Below are positions 6,464 to 9,394 of a stretch of 9,394 bases of DNA, in pieces. The stretch is from JAMBLL01 sp964460075 (GTDB lineage Bacteria > Actinomycetota > Acidimicrobiia > Spongiisociales > UBA5794). The notes under the pieces are model-generated. The model worked only from the letters and a program-made list of their open reading frames with translations, was not told the DNA's origin and made no database searches. The position numbers and the translations under genes are program-made. How positions within the stretch are numbered: the first letter of the stretch is position 1; each line of letters begins with the position of its first letter. Location of the stretch: contig CAYWPC010000045.1 of NCBI GenBank assembly GCA_964460075.1, positions 1 through 9,394 on the forward strand. The letters run 5' to 3'.

Positions 6464-6950
6464 ATGGTTGTGACATTGGAACCGATGACAGAGTCAGAGT
6501 TCGATGTGTTCCTGAGATGGGTTATCGACGACTGTGCAACTGATCTATCTCGTGTGGACGACCAACCTCTCGATGACGCACAAGAGAAGCCCGAGCACGA
6601 CGTCAATCAACTGCTACGGAAAGGCGCTGACTCGAAGAACCACACACTCTGCAACATCGTGAGCGTCGCTTCAGAGAATGTTAAATCGATATCGTGACGA
6701 ATTCGATCGCATGAAGGATCATTCGGCGCTGTTCTTATATGAGACCGTAATCGACCGTGAGCATCGTCGCAAGGGATGCGCATTGGCGGCGCCTGAGCGA
6801 CTTTATGAAGAAGGCCGAGTCGCCAACGTCGATGTTGCTGCGCTGCATGTGATCGACCGCGACGCCGCTGCAGAATCGCTCTATGACCGACACGGGTTTC
6901 ATGTTGAGAGGACGGAACCGGGGCATGTCCTTATGGCGAAGTCTCTGTAG
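6464..6950 (+). pseudogene. GNAT-family N-acetyltransferase, frameshifted
   Basis: The first part reads MVVTLEPMTESEFDVFLRWV, then HDVNQLLRKGADSKNHTL, which matches the N-terminal 'LRPMTxxEFxxFL' helix region of GNAT proteins. It runs to a stop at 6697. The second part is one frame away and reads RDEFDRMKDHSALFLYETVI, DREHRRKGCALAAPERLYEE, LHVIDRDAAAESLYDRHGF and LMAKSL. That carries the beta4/acetyl-CoA loop (RRKGCA, degenerate against R/QxxGxG/A) and the 'ALYxKxGF' end. One extra base near 6685-6695 (NVKSI into RDEF) rejoins the frames. Starts at 6428 and 6452 are also possible; none has a good ribosome binding site. The substrate is unknown. Confidence 0.75.
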
Positions 6951-7049
6951 CGATCGGGAGCGGGGGATACTTTGAGAATGCCGCTGGATCCCGACAGACG
7001 CTGGAGGAATATTTGTGGCGGCATGACGCCGTCTGGCGAGGTTCGGGCA

Positions 7050-7487
7050 ATGTCGCTCGAAGTACTAGAAGACCTCGCCGCCGACTGGGCAACCATCGTT
7101 GAGGGTGTTGAGCCGTTCGGTGGTACCGAGCTTCTTGGGAACGCGAGGTCGCTCGTTGTGCTGTCGTGGCTCGACTATGAGTTACTTGTGACGGCATGCT
7201 TGATTGGCTTCCAAGCGATCGAGGCGACCTTTCGACAAGTCGTATTTCCGGACGCAAAGCAGCGGGTTACGTTTCGACAGCTTGTCGATCGCTCCGAACG
7301 CGAGCGGCTCTTCGCCCTAGACAAGGTGGAGATGCTTCGAGCGGGCGTCGAGTTGCGGAACTCTCTCTCGCATCCCGCTGGGCGCAGCGCCTTCACGCTC
7401 GGGATGGCGGACTCGATGTTGCGCGTCTCGCACCTCGTCGTTCGCGATGCCTGCGCTATCCGGGCAACGACCCGAAACACGGAATGA
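7050..7487 (+). CDS. Small helical protein with a HEPN-type RNxxxH motif
   Basis: The 145-residue product appears all-helical. The segment WLDYELLVTACLIGFQAIEA (40-59) is followed by TFRQLVDRSERERLF, then MLRAGVELRNSLSHPAGR, with Arg103, Asn104 and His108 making Rx4H. HEPN domains are helical ribonucleases, or dead relatives, that carry this R(N/D/H)x3-5H motif between two helices. They are common in toxin-antitoxin, abortive-infection and other defence systems. The start at 7050 has GAGG eight bases upstream. Upstream in-frame starts at 6972 (TTG), 6978 and 7023 would add 9-26 residues. The gene lies 100 bases after the broken GNAT gene on the same strand. No nucleotidyltransferase (MNT) antitoxin is adjacent. 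The fold assignment rests on motif and helix pattern only. Confidence 0.65.
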   Translation: MSLEVLEDLAADWATIVEGVEPFGGTELLGNARSLVVLSWLDYELLVTACLIGFQAIEATFRQVVFPDAKQRVTFRQLVDRSERERLFALDKVEMLRAGVELRNSLSHPAGRSAFTLGMADSMLRVSHLVVRDACAIRATTRNTE

Positions 7488-7489
7488 CC

Positions 7490-8010
7490 TGTGCCTTCCA
7501 AGAGGTCTGAGTGGGCGAAACATCACGGTGCGATCGAGGTTCCACGTAGCCAACGAACCCTCGAGATATCGCCAAATCGGAAACCACCCAACGAGGTCAC
7601 CGCCCCATACGCACCCGAATTACCTGCTGCCTGACATGACAAACAACCGCTGAGAGGCACACCACAATTACACCACTCAACGGGACGCTGCCGGGCCGGA
7701 CGTCAACAGGACGTGACACCCATGGTCGGAGACACACTGTCGACGACCGACGAGGTGTTTCACATCTGGCAGCCTATTCGCGACATCCGAGACGATTAGA
7801 CAGCGTCCTGGTTGGAGCCTCCTCGACATCACTCCCTATCACTCTAAAGCTCATACCAGGTTGAGGCGAAACCGTGTAAGCCGCGAATTCGTCCCTTCTG
7901 GAATCCTGGGGAAATCGCGAGCTACCAAAGGTCCCAGCATTTCTACGAAGACCCTGATTGGGCAGGGGGCGCTGGCTTGCGGAAGCCATTGACCGGCCAC
8001 GTAGGAGAGG
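7490..8010. other. About 500 bases between convergent genes, no supported gene
   Basis: Frames of 60-80 codons exist on both strands, but none has a ribosome binding site, a recognisable motif or convincing composition. A short plus-strand frame from 7722 (MVGDTLSTTDEVFHIWQPI, 25 codons) could be a decayed tail, but this cannot be shown. Only the hairpin near the methyltransferase end stands out. Confidence 0.5.
7974..7987 (-). terminator. Weak hairpin after the methyltransferase gene
   Basis: GGCTT-loop-AAGCC forms a five-pair stem with a four-base loop, about 26 bases past the stop of the leftward methyltransferase gene. There is no T-run, so it may or may not terminate. Confidence 0.25.
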
Positions 8011-8012
8011 AG

Positions 8013-8969
8013 CTACTCCTTCGTCGCGCAGATGCGCACGATCGGGACGGCCGTCACCGGTAGCAGCTTGCGAATCTCGCCGATCATCGCCGCCAGGACG
8101 CCTGGTCGTAGGTACGGATCGGCTGCCTCGACCGATGTGAGGTACCGGTGCTTGATGGCCATCACATGCTCTCCAAGTTCGATCACCGAGTCGGTGCTCT
8201 CAGCGATGCTCTCAGGGAGGCCGATGGGGAACGTGAACGGTTCGATCTCCTCGACGCTGTCGACGGTGAAGCCTTCACTGACGAACGAGTTGACCAGCAT
8301 CGGGATCTTCAAGCCGAAGCCCGTCCGTCCGAAGGGACCCTCCCGCGGAGGCAGATCGAGGAAACGCACCAGCTCGATGAGACCAGCCGTCTCCTGTGCG
8401 ATGCCGCGCGTAAAAGTGTGCTCGTCGTTGAGGAGTGGGAGAACACAGGCCTCGACTACGGCCAGGTGGTCGTCGACGCCGGAATGGTCGCCCTCGAATC
8501 GTGGAAGTGAGAAGAAGGAGTGTGTCGTGACGACGATAGAGCCTCCTTCACGCAGGACGCCGCGCATCCCTCGAAGGATCCCGTCGACATCGACGGCATC
8601 ACATTCCACCGTCGGGAACTGGATCACCATACGGGCCAGGATCACATCGGTGGACGCCTCGGGTAGCACATCGGCGATCCGGCCGGCAACCACACCGGTC
8701 CTCCACTCGACCGAATCCGGCAACAACGATGGGCGCGGTGCACGCTGTTCCGGGGCTGTGGCGATCAGGCTCGACGGACCCAGCGACGAGACATAGATCG
8801 ACAGATCGCCGAGGCCCGCCGAGTAGTCGATGACGTCGCGTCCCTCGACGAGACCCTCAGGGATGAAGTTTTCCCGCTGGTAGTAGACGAACGGGCGCAT
8901 CACTGCCCAGTCTCTGGCACGTTCCCAAACCTTGGAGGAACGGTTCTCGCGCATCCAGAAAGGATACAT
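8013..8969 (-). CDS. Class I SAM-dependent methyltransferase, substrate unknown
   Basis: The 318-residue product has a methyltransferase core. VIDYSAGLGDLSIYV (46-60) is motif I, with Asp48 and a Gly-x-Gly turn. LPEASTDVILARMVIQFP (102-119) fits the strand-4 region. LREGGSIVVTTHS (139-151) is the usual 'LkpGG' turn and strand 5. The long C-terminal part (about 152-318) includes HTFTRGIAQETAGLIELVRF and probably forms the substrate cap. The ATG at 8969 follows an in-frame TGA three codons upstream, and no good ribosome binding site is visible. The ATG at 8954 is an alternative. The original N-terminus may have been lost or recombined. It is convergent with the HEPN-like gene and sits alone on its strand. 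Small-molecule, lipid or RNA substrates are all possible. Confidence 0.75.
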   Translation of the reverse strand: MYPFWMRENRSSKVWERARDWAVMRPFVYYQRENFIPEGLVEGRDVIDYSAGLGDLSIYVSSLGPSSLIATAPEQRAPRPSLLPDSVEWRTGVVAGRIADVLPEASTDVILARMVIQFPTVECDAVDVDGILRGMRGVLREGGSIVVTTHSFFSLPRFEGDHSGVDDHLAVVEACVLPLLNDEHTFTRGIAQETAGLIELVRFLDLPPREGPFGRTGFGLKIPMLVNSFVSEGFTVDSVEEIEPFTFPIGLPESIAESTDSVIELGEHVMAIKHRYLTSVEAADPYLRPGVLAAMIGEIRKLLPVTAVPIVRICATKE

Positions 8970-8984
8970 GTCGCGTCACGCGAG

Positions 8985-9150
8985 CTGCCTTGGACGTCGA
9001 TGCCCGGGTAGGCCATCAGGGGCCCACCGTCGCGGCCGCCCATGAGGGTCCACACCCCAAGTCGATCAAAGAGCTGATCGTGCGCGCCTCATGGAACCGA
9101 AGGTAGAGCGCATCGCGGTTTCGCGGTCCCATTGTGAACAGCTCGTCATC
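8985..9150 (-). pseudogene. Possible decayed coding fragment upstream of the methyltransferase
   Basis: Two minus-strand frames look coding when joined by a one-base shift near 9065-9085: MGPRNRDALYLRFHEARTIS, then LFDRLGVWTLMGGRDGGPLM and AYPGIDVQGSS. Neither frame alone gives a plausible protein. There is no recognisable family. It may be the tail of a lost neighbour or chance. Confidence 0.22.
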
Positions 9151-9164
9151 TCACCGGTACATGA

Positions 9165-9357
9165 CCGGCTGGATTTCGCGGCTTCAAGTCACCAGTAGGT
9201 GACACGGTGGGCATCGTGTGAAACGGGGCCACCACCCGACCCCCTTTCCCGGTCACGGACCAGCCTCGACAGGGAGGCCAGTTCCTGCGAAGCCGGCATG
9301 CAAACCAACCGACCAGGTGAGCCTGCGATATGTTTGTATGGTTTCGTGTCGGGAATC
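9165..9357 (+). repeat. Intergenic repeat, copy B
   Basis: This is the homologue of copy A with the same ordered blocks: CGGCTTCAAG (9179-9188), ATCGTGTGAAAC (9213-9224), AACCGACCA (9307-9315) and TCGGGAATC (9349-9357). It differs by about 12 extra bases before the second block and by roughly 65 extra bases between the second and third. The dyad GTCACC-AGTA-GGTGAC (9188-9203) lies where copy A has its first hairpin. No gene is supported from 9151 to the window end. Confidence 0.6.
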
Positions 9358-9394
9358 TCCACGCCTCGGGTGGCGTGCCTGGTGGATACTCAGA

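Noticed and set aside
7585..7591. ACCCAAC, an integron attC-like core site
   Set aside because: It fits RYYYAAC by chance. No paired GTTRRRY core at suitable distance was found, and there is no integrase, so an integron cassette array is not supported.
8032..8796. A 254-codon plus-strand frame opposite the methyltransferase
   Set aside because: It is antisense to a well-supported methyltransferase frame, rich in Ser, Arg and Pro, and has no motifs or ribosome binding site. It is a shadow of high-GC codon use.
1..9394. CRISPR array
   Set aside because: The only regularly spaced repeats are the 23-24 bp units at the IS ends. They are contiguous, without spacers, and are explained as transposase-binding sites.

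Overview
The window looks like a piece of a GC-rich actinobacterial chromosome, possibly from the Acidimicrobiia side. The evidence is codon use rich in G and C at third positions, an actinobacterial-type IS21 element, a Cys-containing lipoprotein and small secreted proteins of a style common in Actinobacteria, and a DprA N-terminus. Taxonomy is an inference and was not tested. Gene density is low for a bacterium. Several genes are broken or are only tail fragments, so much of the window is accessory or decaying DNA.

Left part (1-2700, all minus strand). A dprA gene runs off the left edge. Behind it lie a C-terminal remnant resembling enoyl-CoA hydratase (547-732) and a doubtful small frame (701-1012). 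Next comes a tight three-gene operon transcribed leftward from 2689: a small secreted protein, a secreted matrixin-like zinc metallopeptidase joined to it by an ATGA overlap, and a small lipoprotein seven bases further on. The first and third proteins share a domain, so the peptidase is sandwiched between two related exported proteins. This is the best candidate here for an undescribed functional unit.

Middle part (about 3215-5780). An IS21-family element has istA and istB in the right order with an ATGA overlap. Its ends carry tandem transposase-site-like repeats with a 23-24 bp period, and a possible TTGAC target duplication flanks it. Both genes are broken: istA by an in-frame amber codon, istB by a one-base frameshift. 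As read, the element cannot move by itself. Just outside its right end is a tRNA T-arm-like sequence, then the C-terminal remnant of a metallophosphoesterase.

Right part (6225-9394). Two diverged copies of an intergenic repeat (A at 6262-6375, B at 9165-9357) bracket a frameshifted GNAT acetyltransferase, an intact small protein with a HEPN-type RNxxxH motif, a 500-base gap, and a SAM-dependent methyltransferase on the opposite strand. At the same place in each copy, A and B carry hairpins whose stems differ in sequence but both still pair. This suggests conserved structure in RNA or single-stranded DNA. The segment may be an accessory cassette flanked by direct repeats.
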